Shown here one piece after another: positions 1-10,462 of a DNA stretch of 64,000 nt. Source of the stretch: Chrysopilus asiliformis (Eukaryota; Arthropoda; Insecta; Diptera; Rhagionidae); the NCBI GenBank assembly GCA_964034945.1, contig OZ035960.1, positions 68,716,994 through 68,780,993 on the forward strand, given 5' to 3'. The notes under the pieces were generated by a model. The model saw nothing but the letters and a program-made list of their open reading frames with translations. It did not search any database and had not been told where the DNA came from. How positions within the stretch are numbered: position 1 is the first letter of the stretch; each line of letters opens with the position of its first letter. The position numbers were made by a program, and so were the translations under genes.

Positions 1-1132
1 TTTTTCCTCGGAAAATCGGTATAAGGGGGTTTTTGGCGCGCTGATCACGAATCCGATATTAGATTTTCAAAATTCGAAACGAAAAGTCCTGTAAGGATAA
101 ATATCCTTTTTCCCGTTCTTCCTCGGAAAAATCTGTATAAGGGGGTTTTTGGGGGCGCTGATCACGAATCCGGTATTATATTTTCAAAATTCGAAAAGGA
201 AGGTCCTGTAAGGATAATGAAAATATCCTTTTTCCCATTTTTCCCCGGAAAATGATCACGAATCCGGTGTTGGAATTTCAAAATTCTAACCGAAAAGTCC
301 TGCAAGATTAACGCAAATGTCTTTTTTCCAATTTTTCTTGATGCAATTGCCACTAAGGGATTTTCGAGGTCTATGATCGCGAATCCGGTGTTCGATTTTT
401 CAAATGCTAAAGGGAAGGTCCTGTAAGGATAACGCAAATATCCTTTTTCCATATTTTTCCCCGGAAAAATTGCCATTATGGGGTTCTTGGGGTCGCTGAT
501 CACGAATCCGGTGTTGGAATTTCAAAGTTCGAAACGGAAAGACCTGTAAGGATAACGAAGTATCCTTCTCATTTTATCCGAGAAAAAAATTGCATTATGG
601 GGTTTTTGGGTTCGCTGATGACGGATCCGGTGTTAGATTTTCAAAACTCGAAACGGAAGGTCCTGTAAGGGTAACGGAAGTATCTTTTTCCCATTTGTTC
701 CAGGAAATATTGCATTAGGGGGTTTCTGAGCTCGCTGATCACAGCTCTGCAGTGGGATTTTTAAAAATCGAAACGGAAGGTCCTGTCAGGATAACGAAAA
801 TATTCTTTTTCCAAAATTTCCCCGGAAAAATTGGCATTATGGGATTTTCGGGGTCGCTGATCACGCATCCGGTAATAGTTTTTAAAAAGTCTAAACGGAA
901 GGTCCTGTAAGGATAACGCAAATATCCTTTTTCCAATTTTTCTCGCAAAAACTGGCTTTAGGAGGTTTTCATGGTTGCTTATCACGAATCTGTTGTTGAA
1001 ATTTCAAAATTCGAAACGCAAGGTCCTGTAAGAATAATATTTTTTCCCAAAAGTTTTTAAATTATTTATGGTTTTTTTGCATTCTAAAATTTATACAAAA
1101 AACTTTAAGCTGGCATTCGTAGGGTCTGCTAG
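1..1132 (+). mobile_element. Non-autonomous Helitron, family B, copy B1 (cut by window edge)
   Basis: Nearly the whole segment is a tandem array of ~120-bp units, each with the pattern GATCACGAATCCGG ... CGAAACGGAAGGTCCTG ... GGATAA. It ends in the sequence GGGTCTGCTAG followed by T, a Helitron-type 3' end (CTRR, target A|T). It is the exact reverse complement, in register, of 12472-13603 wherever I compared them (paired coordinates always sum to 13604). The 5' end lies outside the window. Open frames here come from the repeat and are not genes. Confidence 0.7.
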
Positions 1133-1144
1133 TCTTATATAAAA

Positions 1145-2250
1145 CTAGCTTGCAAATCCGCCGTTGCGGGGTAAAAATTTTCTTGTGCCAAAAAAACAAA
1201 GAAATAACCTAAAAACTTTTGAAAAAAATCGTTATGCCTTCAGGACCTCCCGTTCCGAATTTCAAAATTCTAACACCAGGAAAAATGATAAAAAGGATAT
1301 TTGAGTTATCCTTACAGGAGCTTCCGCTGGCAATTTCATCACCAGACTCGTGATCAGCGTCTGCAAAAACCAAAAAAAAATGAAAAAAAGATATTTGCGT
1401 TATCCTTATAGGACTATTCGAATTATGAAATTTCAACACCAGATTCGTGATCAGCTACACCGAAAACCCCCTAATGCCATTTTTGCCCGGGAAAATTGGG
1501 AAAAAGCATATTTGCGTTATCCTTACAGGACCTTCCGTTTTGAATTTTGAAAATCTAACACCGGGTTCATATCAGCGACCCCAAAAATCCCCTTATGCCA
1601 TTTTTCTCCGGAAACATTTTGAAAATCTAACACCGGATTCGTGATCAGTGACCCCGAAAACCCCAAATGCCATTTTTCCCCGGGAAAAATGGGGAAAAGG
1701 ATATTTACGTTATTCTTGCAGGACCTTCTAATTCAAGTCTTGAATTTCTAGCACCGGATCCGTGATCAGTGACTCTGAAAACCCCTAAATCCATTTTTAC
1801 CCTGGAAAAATTGGGAAAAGGATATTTGCGTTATCATTATCCTTACAGGACCTTCCGTTTCTAGTTTCGAAAATCTAACACTGGATTCGTGATCAGTGAC
1901 CCCGAAAACCCCCTAATGCAATTTTTCCCCGGGAAAAATGGGGAAAAGGATATTTGCGTTATCCTTACAGGACCTTCCGTTTCTAATTTTGAAAATCTAA
2001 CACCGGATTCGTGATCAGCGACCCCAAAAACCCCCAGAATAGATTTTTTCTTGGAAAAGAAAAAGGATAATCACGTTATCCTTACAGGGCCTCTTATCCT
2101 TACAAGGACGAAGTAGTGTAAATGTCGTGTTGTTATCGGACTTACGTATGTGTGTAAAATTTCAAGTCAATCGGATGAGAGTAAGTAGGTCGAAATGGTA
2201 TTGCGAGCAATGTCGTAGGCAAATAAAGTTAAATTCGAAAAAGTACATGA
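1145..2250 (-). mobile_element. Helitron-like element, family B relative, with tandem units
   Basis: On the minus strand this ends in a short hairpin region (CCGCAACGGCGG) followed by CTAG at 1145-1148. The body holds about seven ~120-bp units like those of B1 but in the opposite orientation. The far part (about 2095-2160) resembles the unique head of the array at 61840-61950, so these two are the same subfamily. The 5' terminus at about 2250 is not clear. Confidence 0.55.
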
Positions 2251-2384
2251 TAATTTTCGACATACTAATATAAAGGGTCTTTCAATAAGGACATAACAAT
2301 TTTGTATTTTAATAAAAACGCACCCTAAAACTTTTTTTATGATCTGGCAATACTAAAACGTTCGTCAAGGTTTATATTTTTATC

Positions 2385-2731
2385 ATGGTGAAGTTCACGA
2401 ACGAGCAATGCCACACAGCCGGTCAAACTATTGACCTATTGAACGAGAAGTTCGGTAATCGTGTAATCTCGAGAAATGGTCCGGTCGAATGGCCACCTCG
2501 CTCATGCGATTTAACGCCGGCCGTTGGATTTCTTTTTATGGGGTTATGTTAAGTCGTTGGTTTATGCCAACAAGCCAACAACGTTAGAGGAGCTCAGGAA
2601 CATTATCGAACGCGAAATTGCCAACGTTCCGGCCGATATGTGTGGAAGAGTGGTGGAAAATTGACTCCAAAGAATCAATCAGCAAACGTGCTCGCGGTGG
2701 CCATATGAACGACATCGAATTTCATACTTAA
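2385..2731 (+). pseudogene. C-terminal remnant of a DDE (IS630/mariner-like) transposase
   Basis: The frame opens inside the catalytic domain at the segment containing CHTAGQTIDLLNEKF, then RNGPVEWPPRSCDLTP, which carries the third catalytic acidic residue. A four-base insertion after the CDLTP codons shifts the frame. The remainder (LDFFLWGY-like, ELRNIIERE, RGGHMNDIEFHT) reads in other frames to the stop at 2729-2731. The N-terminal helix-turn-helix and the first catalytic residue are absent. It is related to, but clearly distinct from, the two elements at 42.9 and 56.5 kb, and it serves as the reference for the deletion they share. Confidence 0.75.
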
Positions 2732-3017
2732 ACTAGCTTGAAAGAACCCGGCGTTGCCCGGGTAGTAATAAATTTTTGAATATGAAAACATCCTTTTTTT
2801 TCAAAAGTATTTTGATGTATAGAAAAATTATGCAGTAATTATATTTCAAACAATTTTCTGTTCATATTTTTTTTTGGTTTGACGCACTGTTTTCAAGAAA
2901 ATTGCAAATATTTTTTCCATCTGCTTGGGAGAAAGGGAATAGAGCGAATTCCCTTATTGCCAGACACTTAAGATTTTTGGATTTATGTTGTAACATATGT
3001 TGAACAACCATAAAATA

Positions 3018-3302
3018 TTGTGGATTTTTGCATTGACAATGCAAATGGTTTTCGACTGTGATTCAAATGAAATGAACATTTGTTTTGTTTTAGCTTTGCT
3101 TTGGATCCATCCAATAAACAATTTCTGTAATAGAGAGCAGGAGGAGTTGACACTACTCTGTCTGACGAGGGCTTCGTCACTCCCCTGAGCCCGAAACAAA
3201 CATGAACCTTCACGGTGATAACACAGTGCCACAGTTGCACTGGACCTAATTCAGGTTTAACAGAAAAAACTTTCACGACTGATAAAGGCAAAGCTAAAAC
3301 AA
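3018..3302. mobile_element. 285-bp insertion with a 15-bp target duplication
   Basis: AACAACCATAAAATA occurs at 3003-3017 and again at 3303-3317. Helitron A2 has it once (about 10733-10747), so this is an insertion. Inside lies a perfect 19-bp inverted repeat, TGTTTTGTTTTAGCTTTGC (3081-3099) and its complement (3288-3306). A 15-bp duplication suits a retroposon (SINE or processed RNA) better than a DNA transposon, but there is no clear poly(A) tail and no pol III box. Family unknown. Confidence 0.6.
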
Positions 3303-4094
3303 AACAACCATAAAATAGTTTCAGAGATAGCTGAGGAGGGGATTGGTCGAAAATTTACCCTGACAGATAACCTATCCAACACTAAAAATTGTATAAAAAT
3401 CCGTTCTGTAGTTTAGTAGATAGCAGGAGAGGGGGCTCGCACCATGTAGAGCGGAGTAGTTTGAGTGGATGAAAATTTCTTTTATGATTGACCTGCCCAA
3501 CACTGAAAACCTTATTCAAAACCCTTCAGTGGTTCAGAAGATAACAGGCGAGGGGGTGAAAGGGGAGCCGATACCGCGACCACACCTAACTATAAATCGT
3601 GGTCATGATGCATAGTCTATGTTGGTGCAGTAGTTCTTGAGTTTATACGTTACTCCATCTCACAAATCAAAAAAATTTATAACTCTATCTCACAAATCAA
3701 AAAAAAAACGTTTCCGCACCCCAATAAGTTTGTTGCTGCATTCCAGATTGGGGACCTCCACACTATATGTGTATCAAACCAAACCAATCGCTGGACACAA
3801 AAATGAACTACACCAGGGTGTTTGGAATGACAAAAGATTTTAATTTTAGCATGTCCGACCGTCTGTCTGCCCGTCTGTCGTCTGTCCGTCTATATATCCG
3901 TGAATATCATAACTTTCGGAAGGATTGAGCTAGAGGTTTGAAATATTTTCAGTTGCGTTTCTCGTAAATGGCAATGCTAAGTTCTTGAACTGGCAAAATC
4001 GGACCATTCCCTTCTCCATATAAATGAAACTTTTTTCGCAATTTTCTCGAAAACGGTGAATCGCATTGACAAATTTATAAAGCTAAAATGTTTT

Positions 4095-4668
4095 TTATAC
4101 CCGTATGGTGAAACCAAAGGGTATATTAACTTTGCTTTACCGTTTGTAACGCCAAGATCCCGTCATCACACACAAAAATGAATTACACCAGTGTGTTTAG
4201 AATGATAAAAAAAATTGAATTTTGCATGCCCGTCCGTCTGTCTGTCCGTCTGTCTGTCTGTCCGTCCGTCTGTCTGTCCGTCTGTCTGTGGCGCGGATTG
4301 CGGGCGCACGGATTGAGCTACAGACTTGAAATTTTGCACAGGTCCGTTTTTCGTAAAATGCAGGGCTAAGTTCGTTAATGGGCAAAAATGGACCATTAGG
4401 GGGGTACCCCCCATACGAACGAAACCGATTTTTGCGAATATCTCAAAAACGGTGCATCTTATCAAAAAAGTCCAAGAACAAAAGTTTTTTAGAATATGAT
4501 TCTACATAAAACTCCCATACATCAAAATCCGATTGGAATAAATTTTAAAAAATCTTATTGAAAAGTTTTACTTCAAAGAGGAATTTTCATACAATTGTTC
4601 GAATTTTGATACGAATATCACCATACGGGTCTCCAATGATTGCCAGATTGGCAATTATAGCTTTTGTT
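4095..4668 (+). mobile_element. Interspersed repeat R (ATACCCGTATGG family) in Helitron A1
   Basis: It starts TTATACCCGTATGGTG and ends AATTATAGCTTTTGTT. The first 30 bases fold (TATACCC ... GGGTATA). A (CCGTCTGT)n microsatellite lies at 4229-4290. Flanking ATGTTTT at 4088-4094 and 4669-4675 looks like a 7-bp target duplication, and Helitron A2 shows the near-empty site at about 11521-11545. Other copies or pieces lie near 15525-15825, 29895-30170, 30925-31465, 50130-50385 and 55790-56215. I cannot assign a superfamily. Confidence 0.6.
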
Positions 4669-5819
4669 ATGTTTTGAATATGATTTTACATAACTTATCT
4701 ATACATCAAAATTCAGTTAGACTACCTCTTTCCCCTCCCCGATACCCATTGAATACTTTTTCCTTATTTTCTCGAAAACTATGCATCGTATCGAAAAGTT
4801 TATAAAGATGAAATTTGTTTAGAATATGATTTTATACAACTTATCTATCCAGTTGGACCACTCCTACCTCCCTCTCCCATATAAATAGATTTTTTTTTAA
4901 TAAACGAATTGGTCGGTGACAAAATACATTATTTAAATTCGTTCTCTATAAAATGAATAATTTAAATTATCAAATTGCACAAAAGCAGTGGATGAATAAA
5001 GGAAATTTGTGTTGATGCAAGTCCAGATTCTATGTGCCGCTAACCTCACTTTTGGAAATCACTATGTTCTGGAAAAAATCACAAAATTCAACACCAATCC
5101 ATTTACGTTCACGTGGTCACTGAGTAAATTCCTTGATTCACTTCGTTGTACACAAAATAAAATACTTTCGACGATTTAAAAGTGGGAAAAACAGCGATAA
5201 TTTGCGCACTATATCGATAAACAACCGCTTCGCATCGATCATCAATGAGGAAAGAGCAAATATATTTCTCAGTTGTCAAACGCGAGTCTGAGAGCGTAAC
5301 GGGATCTGTTGGCGATAAAATTATTGTGAGATACAAAATTTTCCGTTTTTCAATTCCAAATACAATATTTTCTCTTTCCATACCAAAATCCCATACAAAA
5401 TGCAAATTTCTATTTTTCCGATATTCCCGTTTTTCCCCAAAATTTTTCTCGACTTTTCCAACAAAACGAAAAAAGATTCGAGATTTTTGATTTGGAATTA
5501 CTGAAAGTGCAAACCAGAAAACCGCTCCCCTGAAAGTATGCAATTTCGGTTTTCCAAGATTTTCCAACTTTTCCGGTAGAAATTTCCAATTTTCGGCTCC
5601 GTTGTGTTTTTATATGTTGCAATACGAATCCAACAAAAAAAACCCCATGCAAATCGGATTATATTCAGCCGAGTTATGGATAGTCAAACGGACCACGATT
5701 CATTTTTATATATAAAGATGTAACATGTCCACTACACCTGAAATAAATTTCAGCCCGATATCTCAATTATTCTGTATTTTATTTAAATACACAATTGTTA
5801 TGTCCTTATTGAAAAACCC

Positions 5820-6115
5820 GATATAAAAATGAGTTGGTGTCTGTCTTTCTATCTGTTTGTTTGTCTGTCTTTCTATCTGTCTGTTTGTCTGTTCCTCTTT
5901 CACGCAAAAACGGCTGAACCGATTGACTTGAAATTTGGCATGAGTGTCTATGGTACTTCTGGTTCCAACATAGGAATACGGAAAAGTAGCGCGAGGGATG
6001 GGGGGAATAAGGGGAGGGGGTAAAGTGACTTCGAAACTTAGTTTTTGCGCTATGTTACTCTTTCGCGGAAATACTACTGAACCGATTGCCCTGAAGTTTA
6101 GCTCCAACATAGACA
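5820..6115 (+). mobile_element. Helitron family C, 5' fragment
   Basis: GATATAAAAATGAGTTGG is followed by a (CTGT/CTTT)n microsatellite and then by one and a half units of the ~160-bp minisatellite (ACGGCTGAACCGATTG ... TTTGGCATGAGTG) that fills 33.4-35.8 kb. It abuts the mariner 3' inverted repeat directly. The 3' end is missing. Confidence 0.55.
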
Positions 6116-6430
6116 ACATAGATTCGAAATATTTTCAAAAAATTAGAAACAATCGATAGTTCAAAAGAAAATTCATCAGTCACGACTTTCTCAGCATCCA
6201 CTTCAACTTCTTCGGAAAATTTAGCTAAAAGTGGCGCCGAATTATCTTCTATTCCAAAAGAAAAGTATGATATTGACCGGTATGTTTAATTTATCTAATT
6301 TATCTAGGGAAAAAGCAAGGTGTCTGTCTGGTAGAGACGGCCAGAAGACGTGGATCCGCCTACAACGATCGCCAATAGATCTTTAAGTAAGAAATTTTAG
6401 TGAAAAGGAAACTAAAGAAACAATTTGATT
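6116..6430 (+). repeat. Exon-like fragment, repeated inverted at 50.4-50.53 kb
   Basis: From about 6130 a Ser/Thr-rich frame runs without stops to about 6280 (it includes SVTTFSAST and KYDIDRY), followed by CCG|GTATGT, which resembles a splice donor. The stretch around 6325-6415 (GTAGAGACGGCCAGAAGACG) recurs in inverse orientation at about 50400-50530, beside a Gypsy reverse-transcriptase fragment. It may therefore be a leader or gag piece of that Gypsy family. No domain is recognised. Confidence 0.35.
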
Positions 6431-6860
6431 GACCGTAATGTTACGGGATTTGACTTTCCGTTTGGTGAATTTTGGCATCTTGTACCTAAAAATCAAATTT
6501 CACTTGCAACACAACGAACAATGTTTAATAGGGCATTTTCATAAATGTACTCGGAACTTACGCAAATTGCACAAAACATTTTCTTCGTAAACTAAACGAA
6601 TAACAAGTAAACTAAACGAATAACATAAACTGGGTTATTTATTAAGAAAAATCTTTTGTGTTATTTGCAGAACTTGAATTTATGAAAACGCCCATAGATA
6701 AAAAACAAATAAAAATAAAATAAAATTACACGATAAAAGCAACGAAGCAATTTCAATTTAGAGCAACTAAAAACAGTGTTCAAAACCATGGCCGAATTAT
6801 ACAAGGTCTGTTTAATTCGGCCATGCGATCGATGCACATTTTTCCCCAAGTTAAGATCGA
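6431..6860. other. Unassigned AT-rich sequence with a small hairpin
   Basis: No coding frame or known repeat is recognised. GGCCGAATTATAC at about 6790 pairs with GTTTAATTCGGCC at about 6812 to form a short hairpin. A 20-base stretch (AAGTAAACTAAACGAATAAC) is repeated in tandem at about 6590-6625. Confidence 0.3.
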
Positions 6861-7490
6861 AATTGTTTCTCTTTAAGTTTTCCGCTCGTGTTCAAAGCGG
6901 TTTGTATGCTTTGCATAAAAATGAATGAAAGGTTCGAGCGATGGCTGCTGTTGGGTATGATGCACACACACATATAAGTATGCATTTCATTAGTAAGAGA
7001 GCGATATCTCGGTCCCAGCATTAAAGTTGTGTTCTCAAAGCAAATTAAAACCATAATTTTTTCTCGTTCTTTGGAGCGTTTTACTGAAATTCTGAATTTC
7101 GTTTTCTCGAGAGTGATTTTTATTTTCAATTTTTTTCAATTCCTCCAAAGCGAATTGAACCGAAATAATATGAAATCAATACACACAAAGAAAGCATAAA
7201 AAGAGTATACATGTGAAATCTGTACTGCAAGCAGCAGACACAGCATAACAGCGGAGTAAAAATTTTGATTTTGCTTTTTAAAAACATAATTGAACATAGT
7301 TTAACATAACAAAATACCCTATACAATGCTTTAATGTAGCCCTCATCTTATAACACAGGTTTTGTTCAGATATCACCACAAACTATCGAGTTTCATCGAT
7401 TGCAAATTTGTTATCATGGCAGCAAGCCGATTTTCTAATTTGTACCCCCATTACCAAAATCCAAGACGTATCCACGTCAAAACTTGAGAT
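6861..7490. repeat. Rearranged copy of repeat D
   Basis: Two blocks of repeat D (see 48537-49085) occur here in a different arrangement. 6872-7030 matches the right half of D in the same orientation. 7150-7480 matches its left half in the opposite orientation. The joint therefore inverts the left half relative to the direct copies at 48.5 and 49.3 kb. No protein is encoded. Confidence 0.5.
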
Positions 7491-7503
7491 TTTTTCTAAA
7501 CTA

Positions 7504-7841
7504 CACGGCAAAAAATCTTGGAGTGAATTTGAATCAAAATTGGATAACGGTGGACCTAGATGTAATCCAATGCAAAATTCTAATACAATAGTGTGAATTA
7601 GACATTTTTAAAAATTTATTTTTGGTTCAATTTAATAAATAAATTTACGATTTTGATTAAATTGTAGACAATATTAAAAGTATTTAAGTTTAATATATAA
7701 TAAAAAATAATTAAAATATTAGGGCAAAAAAGACCAAAATATTATCATTAATTCGCATTGGAATTTAACAATCCAAAACAGTATTAAGATTTCGACAATA
7801 TAATTTTTGTATTAAAAAAAACTCCAGGATTTTTTTCCGTG
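7504..7841. mobile_element. TA-flanked MITE with CACGG termini
   Basis: The 5' end CACGGCAAAAAATCTTGGAGT is matched, with few mismatches, by the reverse complement of 7821-7841, and TA flanks both sides (7502-7503 and 7842-7843). The 338-bp interior is AT-rich and non-coding. This is the form of a Tc1/mariner-type non-autonomous element. A different superfamily with TA targets is possible. Confidence 0.55.
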
Positions 7842-7879
7842 TATGGGCCCAAGAAAAAAAAATTATTAAAAAAAATTAA

Positions 7880-8747
7880 TAAGGAAAGAAGCTTCTGATT
7901 TGTGTGGATCTATTCACCTTGGCTGGCTCTATGTAAATATTGTGTCATATTCAAACGAAAAGTCAATCGAGGACTACACGGTGCATTTATTATAACAGCT
8001 TATAAGAAATATAAAAATTTCAATCATGATGCACGAAATCATGTCAAATCTAATTGGCACAGAAGGGCACTCTCCGAAGCAGCGAGTTTGCAAGCAATAA
8101 AAGAAAAAATAAAGTTAGTATAGCTAGTACAGTATCTCAGCATAGAGCAGACCTTATACAAAAGAGCCGCGGAATATTGGGCTCGATTGTGATATCATTA
8201 ATTTTTTATGGAACTCATGATTTACCACTTCGTGGCACAATCTCAGGAAGACAAAATTTCAAAGATCTTTTAAAATTTCGAGTACAAGCTGGTGATTTGC
8301 TATTGAAAAAATATTTTGAAAACGGTTCACGCAATTCTCAATATGTTGAAAAAATATTTTGAAAACGGTTCACGCAATTCTCAATATGTGTCTGTTCGAA
8401 CCGAGCCTGAAATAATTAATATTAATGCACATATTATTGAAGACATTGTTTCAAAAGCAAACGGGTCCAAATGTTTTTCTATCTTGTCAGATGAAACGAT
8501 ACAACTTTTCGTAGATGTTAGATTTCTAAATGTCAACAATCACAGTCTAATTATGCAAGAAGAGTGTCTAGGCTATGTTGAACTCAAGAAGTTATTGCTC
8601 AGTCTATTTCTGAAGCCATTTTGGAGAAATGCGCTAACCTTAATTTGAATATGACATATTGTGTTGGCCAGGGATATGACGGTTGTTCTGTAATGACTGG
8701 AAAAGAAAACGGCGTGAAAAGCATCATATAAAGACTATATCCTAATA
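7880..8747 (+). pseudogene. hAT-type transposase-like gene, part 1 (DUF4371-like)
   Basis: Broken frames carry the pattern of the zinc-finger/DUF4371 hAT-derived proteins: a CKYCVIF-like finger near 7930, SNWHRRALSEAA, then LPLRGTISG near 8225, FSILSDET near 8475 and GYDGCSVMTG near 8675. At least three frame changes and one in-frame stop (near 8728) break it. A perfect 43-bp tandem duplication (8303-8345 and 8346-8388) also shifts the frame. The gene is interrupted at 8748 by a pogo-like element and continues at 10111-10207 and 15195-15370. Confidence 0.65.
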
Positions 8748-10108
8748 CACTCATCCCTCGCTTTACGGAAACTCTTTTTACGGAATTTCGCTATAACGGA
8801 ATTGAAAAATTAATTCTTGGTTTCTGTTTACGGAAAGAAATTTCGATTTACGGAAAATATTAAGCTTCCCTAGTAGGCCTTGCATCGACCGATTTACATT
8901 TCGCACCGCTTACTAACTGCGCGCCTGCGCGTACTTTTATGCCGCTCAGTAAAAAAGCTGAGGCGCTAAGAAACAACGTTTGCATTCAATGCTTACTGAA
9001 TCCGCCCATTGTGAAAGGTCGATTTGGTGTACGAATAATATATTTTTCTATTTTCTTTAAAAAAAAAACTATTGTATTAAAAAAAAATTATATGAAATTA
9101 AATTCAATCGTATTTAATACGATAGTGTTTTCGATATTTACCATATTAAATCGATATTTATTTTCTTGTAAGTACATTACACAAGTTTTATATTTTTTAA
9201 TTCTTAAAAACTTTATATTTTTTAATTCTTAAAAAATATAGTGAATCTTGGGAATCAACTGGGTTTTGAAGATTTTGTGGAATCAGATGTTACCGACATG
9301 ATAAGGGCTCACGGAGATAGTCTTTCCGTTGAGGATTTGCTGCAGTTGGAACAAACAAGACCAGTGGAAGAACAGGAGAATGAAGAAAATGCTACAGGAA
9401 TTGCTCAACAGTTAAGCACAATGGACCTATCTAGTGCACTCTCACACTTCGAAGAAGGAATTAAGATCCTACGTGAAAAAGATCCGCTAGAAGAGCGTAG
9501 TTTAAAAGTTTATCGCGATGTCAACGAGGCTATAGACTGCTACAAGCAACTCTACAGAGAAAATAGAAACTCAGCAACACAACTAAAACTGCACTCTTTT
9601 TTTAGGCCAGTTGCTTCCACATCATCCAACGTTACTAATACTGATATCATTGAAAGCTTGGATATAAGCTCTGAGTCGGGTTCCAGTTTGGGTTCCAGCG
9701 ATTAATAATCAAAAAGCTGCTGGACAGAACATTTGTTTTTGAATTATATTATTATGTTTATGAATTGATTTTGTGTTTTTTATTTTATTTTGAAATATTT
9801 TTTATTTTTATTTTATGTATACATTTATTTTATGTATTATTTTATGTATTTTAATATAGAATGTATAAATATGTTTCAATTACAAATGCAATAAATATTT
9901 TTGATTTCTTTAAAATTGAATGTTTTCTTTCTTATTAAAAATGTAAATGAAATACTGCATACATAATTAGTCGATATATATAGTACAATAGTATTTGCAT
10001 ACACATTTGTACTTAGTTTCAAACATTTTAAAAAACTCGATTTACAGAATTTCGACTTACGGACAACTTTTCAGGAACGGAACGCTTCCGTAAATCGAGG
10101 GATGAGTG
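8748..10108 (+). mobile_element. pogo/Tigger-like deletion derivative
   Basis: The terminal inverted repeats are CACTCATCCCTCGCTTTACG on the left and, on the right, the complement read from CGTAAATCGAGGGATGAGTG. TA stands on each side (8746-8747 and 10109-10110). The sequence that follows repeats the motif TTTACGGAA several times. Only the tail of the transposase is left (9241-9705). It is inserted in the hAT-type gene, whose frame continues after 10110. Confidence 0.75.
9241..9705 (+). pseudogene. C-terminal tail of a pogo/Tigger-type transposase
   Basis: An open frame of about 150 residues is rich in acidic residues and Ser, with the pattern SLSVEDLLQLEQ, EENATGIAQQLSTMD and a Ser-rich end (SGSSLGSSD). 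This matches the non-catalytic tail that follows the DDE domain in pogo/Tigger transposases. The helix-turn-helix and catalytic domains are absent and there is no convincing ATG, so it is not a functional protein. Polyadenylation signals (AATAAA) occur near 9890. Confidence 0.55.
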
Positions 10109-10110
10109 TA

Positions 10111-10207
10111 TTCAGTTTGTACATTACAGTTTGTACATCACATCGATTAAATTTGGTCATCCATGATTTAAATAATTGGCTTGAAATTAGAAATGCCATG
10201 AGAACAA
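10111..10207 (+). pseudogene. hAT-type transposase-like gene, part 2
   Basis: This continues the broken gene after the pogo-like insertion. The frame contains SHRLNLVIHDLNNWLEIRNA, the conserved C-x-SHRLNL segment of DUF4371/hAT proteins. It stops at TTAA (10208-10211), where a piggyBac-type MITE entered, and resumes at 15195. Confidence 0.65.
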
Positions 10208-10462
10208 TTAACCCTTTCACTCGGCGCGTACACAATTGTGTACATCATATTTAACTCGTATTTCTAAGAGAATTAGAAGGGAGAGGGACAATTATTGACA
10301 ATTTATGTACACAAATGAGTACATAATCAAAAAGAGACTTCTAAAGATATTTAAATTTTTTAAATTTTGAAATATATTTTGTTGCTATATATTATTATTG
10401 AAAAAAGCAAAAAAAAAATTTTGTTGTTTTTTTTTAATAATAATATATATTTTTATATATTA

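Larger units (their letters stand above)
2733..5718 (-). mobile_element. Non-autonomous Helitron, family A, copy A1
   Basis: Read on the minus strand it starts TCTTTATATATAAAAATG after an A, and ends with a GC-rich hairpin (CCGGGCAACGCCGGG), an 11-base spacer and CTAG before a T. These are the standard Helitron marks: 5' TC, 3' hairpin plus CTRR, insertion between A and T, no target duplication. It landed just after the stop codon of the mariner remnant. Copy A2 at 10463 is closely similar and lacks the two insertions carried here (3018-3302 and 4095-4668). No Rep/helicase ORF is present. Confidence 0.75.
2273..5819 (+). mobile_element. IS630/mariner-like deletion derivative, split by Helitron A1
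   Basis: The left terminal inverted repeat (GGGTCTTTCAATAAGGACAT, from 2275) matches the reverse complement of 5792-5819, allowing one or two mismatches. The left end is preceded by TA. The interior keeps only the C-terminal part of a transposase (2385-2731) and a short 3' untranslated stretch (5719-5791). Everything from 2733 to 5718 is a later Helitron insertion. The element could only have moved with transposase supplied by another copy. Confidence 0.7.

Noticed and set aside
162..985. Open frames of 69-113 codons in the first kilobase
   Set aside because: They are read from the Helitron B tandem units and recur identically in the inverse copy at 12.6-13.4 kb.
2954..3291. Frames of 92-102 codons over the 285-bp insertion
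   Set aside because: They run across insertion boundaries and match no family I know; the insert looks like a non-coding retroposon.
5109..5567. 152-codon minus-strand frame, with a similar one at 11906-12407
   Set aside because: It lies inside the Helitron A family in a T/A-rich stretch, differs in frame between copies A1 and A2, and shows no domain.
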